DNA of 64,000 bases from NCBI GenBank assembly GCA_004026145.2, contig CP034996.1:7105391-7169390 (forward strand), in the 5' to 3' direction. A model generated the notes under the pieces. The model was not told the DNA's origin, ran no database searches, and saw only the letters and a program-made list of their open reading frames with translations. This DNA comes from Takifugu bimaculatus (lineage: Eukaryota; Chordata; Actinopteri; Tetraodontiformes; Tetraodontidae). Below are positions 49,482 to 63,395 of the stretch, piece by piece; within the stretch, counting starts at the first letter, position 1; each line of letters opens with the position of its first letter. Made by a program: the position numbers and the translations under genes.

Positions 49482-50834
49482 TTCGTTTCGTTTCGTTTTC
49501 TCCCGCTTATCGTGGTTCCACGACAGGGAAACCTGCATTGTTCCTCCTCGATCAGAGGTCTAATCCTCTTTTCCAGCACCCTGGCATAGACTTTTCCAGG
49601 GAGGCGGGTTCCTCCACCAAGCGTTCCCAACAGACCCTCACTAAGCGTTTGGGCCTGCCAGGTCCGCGCGGTGGCTCCATCCCCCCCACCTGATCCAACT
49701 CACCACCAGGTAGTGATCAGTTGACAGCTCTGCTCCTCTCTTCACCCGAGTGTCCAAAACATATGGCCGCAGATCAGCTGACACGACTAGGAAGTCAATC
49801 ATTGACCTACGGCCCAGGCCGTCATGGTGCCAAGAGCACCGATGAACAAACTTATGTTCGAACATAGTGTTAGTTATGGCCAAACTACGACTAGCACAGA
49901 AGTCCAATAACTGAACACCACTCTGGTTCTGATTGGGAAGACTGTTCCTCCTAATCACTCCCTTCCAGGTCACGCTGTCGTTGCCCACGTGAGCGTTGAA
50001 GTCTCCCAGTAGCACTATGGAGTCCCCAGTTGAGACACTGTCCAGCGTCTGTCCTAGATCCTTCAAAAAGGGCAGGTACTCTGAACTATTGTTTGGTGCA
50101 TACGCACAAACAACCGTCAGAACCCGTTCCCCGACACGAAGGCGCAGAGAAGCAACCCTTTCGCTTGACCGAGAGAACCACAATGTTGAACTAGAGAGTC
50201 TAGGGGCAAGCAAAAAGCCCGCCCCCTGAGCAACTGCAGCGTAGAAGAGTGTCCAACCCCCCTCAAGGACTTAGGTTCCTGAGCTGACGCTATGTGTGGA
50301 GGTGAGGACGACCATATATAGTCGGTAGCGCTCAACCTCCCCCACAAGCTCCAGCTCTTTCCCCACCAGAGAGGTGACATTCCAGGTTCCAAAAGCCAAT
50401 TTCCATACCCTTGGATCGGACCGCCAAGGCCCCCGCCTTGGTCCGCCGCCCAATCCACACTGCACCGGACCCTTCATGTTCCTCCTGCGGGTGGTGGGTC
50501 CACTGGAGACGGGAGTGTCCACGTAGCTGGTTTGGGCTGGGACCGGCCGGGCCCCGTGGACGTAGGCCCGGCCACCAGGCGCTCGCCATCGAGCCCCAGC
50601 CCCAGGCCTGGCTCCAGGGTGAGGCCCCGGTAACCCTCCGGGCCGGGTACGCGGCTTCCCTTTTAGATGTACCATGATGGGTCTTGTGAACCATTCTTTG
50701 TCTGACCCTTCACCTAGGACCAATCTGCCTTGGGAGACCCCACCAGGGGCAAACTGCCCCGGACAGCATAGCTCCCAGGCTCATTAGGGTACGCAAACTC
50801 CTCCACCACGATAAGGTGATGGTTCACGGAGGAG
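49482..50834 (-). mobile_element. Internally deleted endonuclease-type LINE
   Basis: On the minus strand a 5' leader beginning near ATCACCTTATCGTGGTGGAG (50824-50805) leads into an apurinic-type endonuclease domain. WNVTSLVGKELELVGEVERY, VLLGDFNAHVGNDS and STDHYLVVSWIRW are visible, the longest open part being 50213-49641. After about 49640 the sequence jumps to a short RT thumb-region piece (YARVLEKRI-like, with stops, 49600-49550) and then straight to the 3' tail GATAAGCGGGAGAAAACGAA with (GAAAC)n. Almost the whole reverse transcriptase is therefore missing. The clade is probably RTE/Rex-like, not certain. Confidence 0.8.
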
Positions 50835-51107
50835 GGGTGACAGGTAATTTGCTTATTTTCAATGTGCATGGCTATAAATGGCTATACTACAAATGTGAAT
50901 TATTTAAGAATCCATCAAATTGTTGATGCAGCCTAGAATCACAGTTGCTTTATCTTTTCTTACACATTAATGTCTCATTAGCTGCCTGTGACACTAGGTC
51001 ACTCTAGACTTAATATTTATACTGTAGTTGCAGTTAAACAGCTGCCAATTTCTAATTCAACACCTGAAATCAGCTCCAGACTTGGCATTAATGGTTAACT
51101 CATGCGT

Positions 51108-51275
51108 CTGTTGGGGACTGGGCTAAAGGTCTGAAGGTGTCTGGTTCCAGTCCGCTTGGTGACCAAAACTCGAAAGTGGTCTTGTAGCACGAGCGGAGTC
51201 GGGACATTTGTGGATTACTGCCGAGGTGTCCTTCACATGCAGAACCCTCAAATGCTCAGAGCACCTGTCAGGTTG
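51108..51275 (+). mobile_element. tRNA-derived SINE remnant
   Basis: A B-box-like GGTTCCAGTCC followed by GTGACCAAAACTC, then TGCCGAGGTGTCC, CCCTCAAATGCTCAGAGCAC and CTGTC, follows the order of a common teleost SINE body. The copy is old, with many substitutions and no clear tail. Confidence 0.6.
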
Positions 51276-51977
51276 TTTGTTTCTAGAAGACAGGTTGTAT
51301 CCACCGAGAGATCGTTAATGCAATACTCCACCTCCCTCCTGCCTTAACTGCAGGTTCATGCGTAAAAATGATAATTTGATATGGTAACCTATGGTTCCTC
51401 TTCTCTTGGAACAAATGGAGGGAATAATAATGAGTGCCTGAAAATAGAGGTCTTTAACTGAATTCAAAAGACCACAAGTTGGTGGCATTTTGAATGTCTC
51501 ACATCAAACTAATTGGTTTCTATTTGTATTTCATATTCTAAATAATCTTATCAATATTTAATTCTCGCTCTTTCTTTGTAAAGGGAAAATAATCGTTCTT
51601 AAACGAACCTGTGATAACAGCATCCATGCTTAACTGTAAGAAAATGATAAGTATATTCCTTTAACAGTCACGATGATTTAGTGTATGTAGTTATGAACCC
51701 TTTGAACAAAGACTTGGCCAACCGCAGCAGGCTGTGAAACCTGGTGTCAAAGCAACCCGTGTCCTCCATCTGTTCTGATCTCTCTCATTAAGTCAAACAT
51801 GCAGTCCATTGCTCAACCACTCTGTACGCGCTCTCGCTTCCCTGCTCTCTAAACGTTTGATTTTCCCAGTGCAGTGATTACATGAAGGCCAACCTTGTAC
51901 AAAATGACATTAGCGACAGGCTATAATAGCCTTGCTGCTAACTCCCCTAACTGCCAGTTAACTGTGACAACTTAAGC
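51276..51977. other. Intergenic DNA, nothing recognised
   Basis: AT-rich unique sequence. Confidence 0.5.
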
Positions 51978-52280
51978 CCTGTTCACACTACACAATTTTA
52001 GCCCAGTTCACTGGTTTTTGCTGTCCTCCCCCAAATCAGGGTGAAGCACTCGGCGACAACTAGATCACCAAGTGTGCTAACTCAATGATGAAATCTGGAT
52101 ATCTAGCATGCTTAGCACCAGCAGAGCAGGGTCACTTATCACGGGTTCTACAGTAGAGTCATATAGTGTGAACACTCCTGTCACTGACCTTGAGACCCCC
52201 CAACCAGATGACAATGAGAGTCATGCATTGTTAACAGCACGTCGACTGGATGGCTCAAACAGTCGTGTAGTGAGAACAAT
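51978..52280. mobile_element. Probable MITE with GTTCACACTACAC ends
   Basis: The left end GTTCACACTACACAATTTT is mirrored by AGTCGTGTAGTGAGAAC on the right, imperfect inverted repeats about 300 bases apart. A further ATAGTGTGAACAC copy lies at about 52160. Elements with these ends are widespread in teleosts. The superfamily was not determined. Confidence 0.5.
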
Positions 52281-55200
52281 AAGATGCACATTTAATCACA
52301 CTGCAACCATGTTCACAACTGTATCTTTTCATTTTCTGCTTGTGCATGCATTTCTGATTAGACCAACATTTTACAAATAAATGTCTCAATACCAAAGAAC
52401 GTCAGCAATCAAGCACCACACATTATTTTACCCTGACACCAATCCCCTTTAAAGGAGATTATTTCTCTTATGTTTGGGCACATTTTTCTCATCAGAACTC
52501 AAACAGATATGCTTCATATTGTTGGATTTAAGAAAATAGTCAATGCTTTTAACCACACACTCATTTAAAACTTCGCTGGTAAAGAAATCACATCGATAAA
52601 AAGTGCAATACTTCCAGCAATCTGATAACGTTCTGTTCTTATAGATGATGGGATTGTGGATTTTTTCAGATAAATAAGGATTACGGTGTTGAACACAACA
52701 GACAAACATCACTCACATTTACCATATTCTCCACCCCAAATCAGGCATCTTTTCTAGGAATCCTGGTCAGATATTAGCAGTGAGTATTGATCAAGGATCA
52801 AGGGAATCCACTCTATAAGCTCTGAACATCAGAAGAGGGGGGAGAGTTTGTCTTTCAAATGATGTTTTTTTTAGCCTTTACTGTGGCAGTTTGAGTGCTT
52901 GCTATGATAATGGTGCAGTTCCTGCGACTCAGCCTGCTGTTCCCCTGCTGGACATTTTGGCTAAGTCTGCTGCTGTTTGGAGATTGAAGTTAAGAGCAGG
53001 GTGTGGAGGGAATTGCAATGAGTAAATCTTCCTTTCTTCACACTACTAGCCTGAGCTCAGCTTTCTTCTGTTTTCTGCATCTCAGTGGGGGTGAGAATGG
53101 AGGTGGACTGTTTCTACATGCAGGAAAACACATGCTGAGAGTTAACATTTTAGCATATCAGAGAGGATCACTGCAGCAGTGAGCCAGTGTGCACAGCAGC
53201 ACTGCTGCACTGTTCTGCTGGTGCTATGCTAACTAAATGCCACTGGGAACAGCACTGTTTACAATATTTATGACATGGTTGCAGAGAAAAGAGGGGATTA
53301 CAAATGAGATTGTATAGCTTTTTAAACTGAGGAGTCAGATGACAGTTATAAAGCTGCAGGTATTGATTTGTTATGATGAAACTTTGAGGCTGAGCTTTCT
53401 TCTGAACAGCTGTCAAACCAGATGTGATTGGTTCATTTGTTAATAATTTGTCCTCCTCAGCATTTTTTTTAAAATGTCCTGTCACTCATGGACTCATGGA
53501 CAGATTTCCATCTAGATTTATTCTTCACTCAGATCACGAATGAAAATCTAAGCAGGACAGTCCTCTTTCTGCTCATTATCTTTTTTTTAAACATTAACTA
53601 ATGGTTTAAAAACACAGAAATTACATTCCAGCACCATTTGACATGGAGTGTACATTCAAAGGTTTGAAGTATCTCAATCAAAGAGGGACATTTGCAACCA
53701 GAATGTGCCAGCATTTTATTTATGTGTTTATTTAGTTCACCCGGTCACCTTTGGTAAACTGTTAAATGATGGGCTAATTTCAACAATATTACCAGTTGGA
53801 GGTTTAATTGAATTATCTGTGCCACCACCTCAGAGAGTCAGAGAACTAGACCATGCCAGTAAAGACTGCTGCCTCTCTCAGATATTGTAAATCCACGTTC
53901 TCAGGTTCAGAGAGGATTCTCACTTATGTGTCACATTCAATTTCACTGAGGCTTGTTTAAGGAAAGTGCTGCTACCCGCTGTATCACACTGTCAGAGGAA
54001 GTGTGCTTGAGCAAGTTTCCAATAAAAGTTTCATTCAAGAGGGGAAGGTCAGTATTTCAGCTATTGATGATAAAGCATATAAACTGTCCAATATGCATCC
54101 GGCAGTGCTGAATGGAAAGCAGCATATTAACTGAGAGTGTTGCACAGAGGATCAGCAATCCTCATTCTGAAGCAATTACAACAGCAGAGCCCCAGAAAGA
54201 GACTGAATAAACCACATAAAAAGATGTGATGTATGTGGCTAGAGTGGGGCTAATATCTGCTCAATGTTATTGCACTTCTGTAATGCAAATATCCTGACAT
54301 TTAAGGAACAAATGCTGCATGTAAATAGAACCAGGGCCTTTCACGGGGGAAAGCGGCAGAGCAGCTCTCTGGAAAAAGCAGCCTGACTATGAAATGGACT
54401 CCAGCAGATCATGAAAGGACAAACGTGTCAAATCTGCAACATTTCTACAGAAAAATAATAATAATTAAAAAAAATCAACTGTGCCTTTACTTCTGCTTTA
54501 ATCTTTCACTGCTGTTCATAAAAACATAAATATGAATCCACACCTCAAACATAGCAGTAGGTTTATGTATATATAGGTAAAGATATGATATGTAGGTATG
54601 CATGCGCATAAAAGTGAAGTTAATGTGCATGTATGACTTTTTCATGCCTTGAGTTATTTCTTGTGACTGTCTGGGTCAAAGGCTGTTACGGATACTTTTC
54701 GTTACTGAACAAACAAGACAGACAATTTTACAGTCTGCTCCACACTCCTGTCACTGGTTTAGCTTTCCTCAATTTCCCCCATCTGTCAGAGTCACTCACA
54801 ATCTTGTGTATGTGGCCCCATTGTGGCAGTCAGCTTGATATATTCCATTTGATGGGCGTCGTATCGAGTTGCCTGCAGAGACAAATCTCAACAGCACCCC
54901 CATCAGACGTTGGTTGTAAATGAAGTCCAAGCTGAAGCTGCTGTGAGAAATAAGAGAGTCTCTTGTTTCTATAAACTGAGCAACACTCACGGTGCTACAA
55001 CCCTTCACTTTTAAATTAAATCTGTCCCAGCTAATAAAAATAACACTGGTTTTGCCCTCCTTCCAAGCCCATGACCAAATCAATATCATCCCTTGCAGCT
55101 GACAGCTTAATCGCTTAATCATGGTGCATGAGCTGACAAAAGAAGAGCCCACTGTGCCATCATAGCACGTTCCACTGCCCTGTCTGCGTCTTTGACCCCA

Positions 55201-58200
55201 GTGAAGCCAATAAACTCCAGTCCTACACCTCCCTCTCAGCCCAGAAATGGAGTGTATTTATAAATGTTGTCATTCAGAGAACATTAAATATTCCCAGGGA
55301 TGAAAGATCACTGTGTTGTCCGCTTGGTTAAAGCGGGACAAATACCGTATGTAGCCGGATACAGATGTTGATAGTGTGTATAAGCTTTTCTTCAGTGAGA
55401 ATCAGGCCCAGTATTGCTCTAGCAGCCCCCCTGTAAGGTTGGGTCTCAGGCTACAGACAGGAGTGACCTCTGACCCCACATCAATATAACTGCTGCACTC
55501 AGTCAAAGCTGTTTTTCTTTTTGATGACATTTTTAGAAAACAGATTCACATCTGGTTTTATTGATTTTACTGTCAGTGTTAAAATGAGTAGTTTTGTTTG
55601 TCAATGGATTTCAGATGTTGGCATCAGTGTTACTAAATCCTGAAGATGACAGATGATTCCTGTGGGATGAAGAAGGGTCTGGCTATGTATGGGGTCATGT
55701 CTAGAGGATTGAAAGTCTTATTGCGTTAACACATTAAAGCACTTCATCAGCAGACATCTCATACTGTCCAATCTGCACCTATTTTCAGAGGATTTCAGGA
55801 CAGGTCTGAAAGTTAAAAATGGATAAAGTTACACCTCAGGCTATTTCTATAAACATGCAGTGAGGACACAGTACATCCCTCTATTGACATCCCTCTAATA
55901 CAGCAAGAATGCATGGAGGCACTCACTTGTAGGTTTCATTTCGCTTCATGTTTAATGTCAATGTTCAAAATCAAGAATATACGATAGTATCTGTTCAAGC
56001 TAAGTTGTATGTTAGAAAGTTGGATCACACTTGTTGTCAATGCTCTCTCTGCTCTCTAACATAGAATTCCTTGTAACCCCTTGCAGTGTATTGTTCATTA
56101 AACTCTTTAGAGTGCTGTAATGCTGTTAGCTCCTAGAGGGTACTTTTCCCACTAATGTCATCAATGGAACTCTCCCAAACATTCACCCTGTACTGAAGGA
56201 GCACCTGTAACTTTGTGATCCACCTCAGGCTGACAGAACTTTCTGTTCCACTGGAGAAAGGTGTGCTGGCAAAATATCAAACTGCAGATAGAAACCTCAG
56301 AGTTTCTCATGGAGCAGACACTTAATCAGGCGCTTTAGTCAAGAAACAGTGGCTGAGGTACTGAATACCAGATTTAGGTGTCTGGTTAAATAGTTGGAAA
56401 GATGACATAGAAAGAATAGCTTTCTTAAAATGGGTCCTTTAGCCACACATTCTTGTTTCGGTCTGGTTTGACTGATCCTCACAGATGTTGGCAGATCATG
56501 TGACCCGTGACCCCGTCCCACCACCGCCTTGGGCCAAAATTTGAAAAAGAAATTTCCCAGGCTTAACACTTTGAATGTCCTTTGGTGAGTCCACACTAGC
56601 CTGCTTCTGCTCTGCTTAAAGAGCCCTTGAATAAGAACAGAGGCATTCTTTGAAAGATTTCTCTCCCTCATCTTTATCAGATTTTGTTGCTAGCAGATAA
56701 GGAAACCTCTTTCTTTTTCAATGTGTGGTAATACGATAATAAAGTCAGTGAAACGCCAGCCAACCTTCTCTGAGAGTCAAAGCTCCTCTAGCAATAAATG
56801 ATCAAGTCTCACTATTTATTTGACACACAAGCATGTTTTTTCAACCACTGCATTTGTAAAGCTGCAAGAGTTGTTCTCCTCATGCAGTGAAGGATCAAGT
56901 GATCAACAAGAACACAATTACATGTTTATCAGAAAACAAATAATCAGTCTAAATGGCTTATTCTGCGGTGAGCGTGTTGAAAAAGCAGGATGCAAACAAA
57001 GTAAAGAGCATGCCATTTAGTTAAAGGTCATCATTAGTGAAAAGGCTGTTGTACTAAGAGTGTGTCTGTCATGTAGAAGTAACATCTTTCCCACTGCTCA
57101 TCATTAACTCTGCTGGTGAATGAGGCTCCCTGCTGAGAAAACTGACGCTCATGTTCACACAGTCCTGCACCGACGCATGACTGCAGGACTGTTTAGGGGA
57201 TTCAGTCCTCAGGAAAAGCAGACTGACTCAAGCTATTTGGTTTTCTTTGTTATTGCTGCTGTTCTGGAATATTGACAGACTGCAGAGAGGGTCTCCAGGT
57301 TGGAGCTGGTCAGACAACTGTGTCAGGCAGGATGAGCTGCGCACGGTGGAGTCATCTTAATGGGTTTAGATCCAAATGTTGTGGTTAGATTTCCATAATC
57401 AAACATCTAAAAGATTCCAGTGCGCCCTTAGCGATTGTCATGTGATGTCAGCAATAGCATGCTTCTGTTATAAAGTCAATATCAGTTTAATGTTTGGATT
57501 GTGTCAAGCTTAGCTGATACAAACAGAAAAGTGGTGACCAACCATACTTGTAACGCATTTAACCCCATGAAAGCAACTCTTGATTGATATTAATAAGGAT
57601 CATCACTACTACTTCACTGTAAAGGCAACTTTCCTTAGAGGTATTCATTTGGACTATGCAAAATAAGACATCTCATCTTAGAAAGTGAAATAAAATAAAA
57701 AATGGTAAAAACTCAATATGATGTTTTCAAAGAATATGTGGGTCTTTTAGCACTTACATTGTAAATAAAATCAGGCCCCGTCAAACACCATCCACACAAA
57801 TTAAGAGTCGGGTTAACTTTTAGACGATATGAAAATTCACAAAATGTGTACCTTTAAATCCTGTTTCAATCATTTCCATGCTGTGGGCGCTTCACTAAAA
57901 ACAGGAATACAAAATATAAGCACGTGCAAAATGAATTCTCACTAATCCAACCAGTTTTTTGTTGGAGATAAGGGAGAAAAGCAATTTACTCATGGAGGAA
58001 ATTTCCAGTTGGATGAAAAGTTATGGGAAAACACCAGCAAACACATCTACTTCTCTGTCCTCACTGTCCGTCTCCTGGTAGAATAACTCACAATATAACT
58101 CGCAATGAGCCACAATATCAAATGCTAATTCATGACAAATTAACCTATAGAGGGATCAGACGTTGCCTTAATTTAAAGTTTACTTAAGAAACATGCACCC

Positions 58201-59683
58201 TCATTTAAAAAAAAAAAAAAAGATTAGAACTCTTAGTTCTAATGATTTTTCAGTGTTGGTCCAACTGAGTAAGATGTGATAAATCTTATTTGCCTTCCCC
58301 GCCAGTAGAGGGCGCTCATGCGAGTGATCACAGCACACTCGGCCCTAGTTACTGGTAACTATTCCAACATTATTTCAACGCTACAAATGTTTAAAAACAA
58401 CGTGGACTCTATATGATGAGTTTAATGAGGCTTTTAATTGAATGTGAGTTTGTATTATTCATTTAAATGTTCATTTTTTAAATAATGGTTGTCGCCATCT
58501 TATTCCCTTCATTGTGTTACCACACAGAACGCACCTGTGTTTGTGAGTGTATGCATGAGGAAGTGAGGTTATGAATGTTATATTTTGAAATATGTCTTCG
58601 AGTTATATTTGAAATGATAATGTATGAGTGGATATGTACTGGACTTGGGATATGTATTGTTGTTTAGACAGAATATGGTTCTGACTACAGTGTTGAGTTT
58701 GTGTAGGGATATTTATCTTCTCATACCCCACTGAGGCCGGTTTAATATGGATCTGTGAAGCCCCCTGTCGATATGATTCACTCCTGTTTGTGATACAGTG
58801 CGATTTAAGAATGATTTGATAACAATATGGCTGTGCGATCCAATTGTAGTCTGAGAGTTTATTAACCCATGTCAGGTTTCTTACCTCGATAGGGTAAGAA
58901 ACTTGAGGGATTTATTGAATATTTTCTTGTTTTTATGGACCAAACCAATGAATTCTATTTTTTTAAAGACCTAATTGAGTATGCACAGGCAGAGAATTCA
59001 GTTTTAATTAAAATTAGGGCTCTTCACTGCTAATTATGTTCTTTGTTGTTATCATTTAACAAAATGTATGAAACCTTGAAACAGTTGAACAAGTTCAGAA
59101 AACACAGTAACCATTGTGCAACACATACTACTGTCTGCCAGACTGGTTAGTTGACTGAAAGTGAGCATAAATGGCTGTAATTCTGTTTTACAACAATATA
59201 AATCATACAGCATCTTACAGATTTAAATGTAAAAAATGCTATTTGCAGCCAGTAACAGCAGCTGTAAACAATACAACTGCTCAAACTGTGCAATATCCAT
59301 AGTACTCCCTTTCTATTCTAGAGAATTTGTGTATTTAGGTTTCAACGCCTTGCCATCTTGTGCATCATTAGGTACACAGCGCTGCTTAGTTTTACTTAAG
59401 TCTTTGTTGTCGTTTGCCTCCATATTTGTTGTTTATACCAATTTTCCATCTGTGCAGGAAGACACAACGGTGCATTCAGTTTTCCTAGGTAATGCCACAA
59501 GGCAAAATATAGAATGTGTATCACTTTTGCCAAACTAGATTACCGTTGGCCTGATGTAACACTACAGCTAAGCTATGCACACTAGCATGGCATACTAGCT
59601 AGTGGGTGGCTAATTAGCAACAAACAATCTATTCATGACCCCGACAAGAGTTGGTGACAGTGCAACATCAAGGCATTCATTTA
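52281..59683. other. Long gene-free stretch
   Basis: About 7.4 kb of AT-rich unique sequence with chance ORFs only, plus an A-run at 58205-58220. I find no exon-like peptide, tRNA, or clear mobile element. Confidence 0.55.
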
Positions 59684-60719
59684 TCCGTATTTTCACGACT
59701 ATAAGGCGCACCTAAACACTGAGATTTTCTCAAAAATTGACGGTGCGCCTTATAACATGGTGCGCCTTGTGTGTGGACTGAGTTCCAAAATCTGCTGTGC
59801 ACCTTTGGTGGGTGCACTACGGTAAACGCTCCGCTAATCGATTAGCGGCACACCTACGCGTAAGGATCCCCTAAAATGGCGCCGGTCAAGCGAGACACGT
59901 ATGAATGAGGCTTACTTTAAATTGCAGGCCATCGAATATGCGGCTGAAAATGGCAATCGAGCAATCTTAGTGTTTTCGCTTTATGAGGAGGCGGCATCTG
60001 TCCATACGCGCGAGGACAACTGTTGCGCAGCGGCTTCCAGCGGATTACCAGGAGAGGGTGGCCATCTTCCGCACCTACTGCCATGACAAGATAACCGCGC
60101 CCAGCCACATCACTAACATGGATGAGATCCCTCTGACTTTTAACATCCCTTTGACCCACAAAGTGGAGAAAAAGGGACCAGCACGGTGGCAATATGCACA
60201 ATGGGGCACGAGAAGTCGTCGTTCACCGTGGTTCTCGGCTGCCACGGAAACGGACAGAGCGCTGGATGACGGAAGGCGAACACTCCTTCACAAAGACTAT
60301 GAGGCAGCGGCGGGCAAGTTATGCCACCATATGCGGGTGGATTGTAGACGCATGGGCTATGATACCGTCTTCATGTATTGGAAGAGCTTTCACAAAATCA
60401 ACTGCTGAACCGGAACCGGTTGGTGAGTCCGATTCAGATGATTAAGAAGAGGAATTCGGGATGTTGGACACTGAAATAGTGCAGCTGTTTAATTCAGATA
60501 CAGAAGATGAAAACTTTGATGGTTTTGTGGCGGAAGAATGAATATTTTGTTCAATAAATGTGTCGAAACTCACTGTTTTACTGTTGTCATTTTTACTGTA
60601 TTTTTCAGCATGCGCCTAATAATACGGTGCGTCTTATGTATGTTCTAAATACAGAAATAGCACCCATAACTGAGACTGCGCCTTTTAATACAGTGCGCCT
60701 TATGGTCGTGAAAATACGA
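59684..60719 (+). mobile_element. Internally deleted pogo/Tigger element with TIRs
   Basis: Inverted ends CGTATTTTCACGACTATAAG (left) and the matching CGTATTTTCACGACCATAAG (right, minus strand) are flanked by TA (59682-59683 and 60720-60721). Inside, from ATGGCGCCGGTCAAGCG at about 59874, come the pogo-type HTH start (YFKLQAIEYAAENGNRA), then RRRHLSIRARTTVAQRLPAD, then HITNMDEIPLTFNIPLTHKV with the first catalytic Asp. After that the frame slips and the rest of the DDE domain is missing. The acidic C-terminus (SDSDDEEEFGM) and an AATAAA (60551-60556) remain. It is a dead, shortened copy. Confidence 0.85.
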
Positions 60720-60721
60720 TA

Positions 60722-63389
60722 CAGTGAAGGGTGAAGCACAACTATCAAAGCTGTTGTTCACAATGAAGATGTACCCACGGAATAACACATGAGAGGGGTG
60801 AACAGAGAGGCAAGCTTTGAAACAGCTTGGAACTGTAAAGTCTGGCATTCATCTTAAACCATTTTAGAGCAAAACAGCAAGTTATTTGTTATCCAAATTG
60901 ATTAAGATCTGCAAAGTACAGTTTATGTTCTTACAATGACAAAAAAAGTTGAACCCCAAAGTTTTATTGGCATTTAAAATATAGATGGTTCATAACTTTT
61001 CAGTCCTTCTGTTAAAAAACCCTATAATGTACACAAGTCTACTCAAAATAATAAAAAAATGAAGGGTTCCACCCAATGTAAGACCATATGCTGGTGCAGT
61101 GGGCCGTTCCTTCTGATGCACATAGTATTTTGTTTCCAACTCATTCCACTATGTAAATAATATACATTATTAACCAGAACGCCTCACTCCTTGTGATCTG
61201 GGATGTGTTGTTTAAATGTTCACTTTATTTTTTAAGCAGTGTACTATTGTGTGTGTGTGTGTGTAGTTTTTTTGTCACATGCACAGTTCTCCTTCAAATG
61301 TGTCCTGCTTTAAGTTATTAACAGCCCGCCCTCCCCTCCCTGGCTGAGTGACAGACCATGTAGAGCTTTGAATTTGGCCACAAGTTATTGGCCTATATAA
61401 TTCCAAACTTCAAATAGGCAATTAAAGTTATAATTGGAGTATTCTGTCATACATAGATTTATTGGGCTACATAGCTCTAAGGGAAATTGCCTAAAAAAAC
61501 AACAAAAGTCACTCTTGTATAAATTCATTGAAAAAGTTATTACATTTTGGACATTTATTACAAAATGCACTGTTATTACAAAATGCGGCTCAACAAGGCA
61601 TGTTTAACTTTATTATCAACAATGCATGCGTTTTCATGCACACAGCATCCTGCTGCAGAGCTCATGGATGCAGATAGGTTGGTCTCTCTGTCGGGTCCAT
61701 GCTGTGTTTCATTTAATGTATGTCATTGATTATGTATTTTTTTCTCAGATGCTGTGATACTTTTTAAGAGTCCTCCTTTGGCAAGAGCTGATTGAGATTC
61801 TTCTTGAGTGTACAATTCAGTTCAACCTTTGCAGCATTTGCTTTAAATGTGCAGTGCGGAAGGCTGAGCCCCATGTTTTCATTAGTGTCAACTAGTTTAA
61901 CAAGAAATTGGGAGGATAAATCAATTCCTTAGCCTCAGAAGTTTCTGATTTGCAGATAGGCTCTCTGATCTCTGTGTTACGAGGCAGAATCTCTAAAGAA
62001 TCGGAAAATTCTGACTCCCCATCCCACTTCTCTGCATCTTAATTTAAAAGGATATTCAGCTGTTTTACTGATTGAACCACTTTCCACATTTCAATTATTT
62101 GAAGATTGTGGTATTTTCAGTCCACTCTGATGGGAATTTTGCTCCAAACTACAAAGAGAAAGAAAGAGAATGGTGAAAGGGTGAGAAAGCACTCAGCAGG
62201 AGAGGGGCACTTTTAACTAGTCTTCAAAAAAACACACCAGGGTGACAGGGTCAGCACGCCATGGGTGGAAGGCATTTAGAGAGCACTTTGTTCAGGCTGA
62301 CAATGCTGGTGTATAAACCACCTTAAGAGGAGAGTGTGGTATTCACATCCTGTTGGAATCTATGTTGCAGTCAGGAGCCATTTTCTTTTCTCCAGCTTGC
62401 ACCTTAGAGTGCGTTTGGAGAACTCTTGCAGCTGCTTGAAGTCAATAAATTAATAATTTAGTATATTTAAGTAAACCCTTTGCGTTAATAAGTTGACTGA
62501 ATATTTTACTTGAAAATGAAACCCTGTTTTAATTAAAGGCTGTAAAACTTTCACGTAAATAATCTTATCAGGATGTAACAGCAGACACCAGAGAAGATAG
62601 ACAAATGTGGTTTCTTTATTCCTACAGCTTTTAATTTTTTTTTTTTTATTTAAACAGCAGCACTCCCCTCACAGTGGTGCTGCCAATGGTACAAATAAAG
62701 TTTGTCCTCTGCCTGAACCTTCCCAAGTGCACGCTGGAGATCATCCAGTAAAATACAGCAAGTCAGACACAAAACCACATTTTCCCGGAGCAGGAAAAAT
62801 CCTCTCTTGAAACAGCGTTATGGCACGCAGGCTGCGGGCTGCATATTTATACAAACAGGGCCTCAGAAAAGCAGCTCTCTGGAGTTATTTGTGCTCAAGG
62901 CAAAGTGAATTTTGGCTTCATTACATTTGCACGGTGAGGCTGTTGCAGCCATCATTCTTCTCAGATGGACCATTACACCTCATTACATATTGATTCTGTT
63001 TCCAACAAGGATAACTTCACATTTCTTTTCTTTGGTTTCTCTTGTTTATGGTTCTAGCGTCCCTGAAACATTTTGGCAGATAACAGCTAAATACATGTTT
63101 GATCTGAGTGAACATGACAGTAATATAGACGAAAAGTCTGCAGCATTTTTTGGGGTTTTTGTGAGAACTGGTGATCTGGCCATAATTTCAGCCTCCCAAC
63201 TAACCAAAACAGTGACACCTGATCATAGGGAAACAGACAATTTTAAAATTAAATCCACAGATTTCTCCTGAATACTCCAATATCGTTGGGCATGTGTAGC
63301 CCTGAATCTGATGGGAAGCTCAAATGTAGGGACACATTAATTCTATGCAGGTTTCACCATTTTCAATTAAAAAACAAAACAAAAACAAA
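60722..63389. other. Intergenic DNA, nothing recognised
   Basis: Unique AT-rich sequence with a short (TG)9 array at 61247-61264 and a T15 run near 62636. Only chance ORFs are seen. Confidence 0.55.
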
Positions 63390-63395
63390 TGTTTC

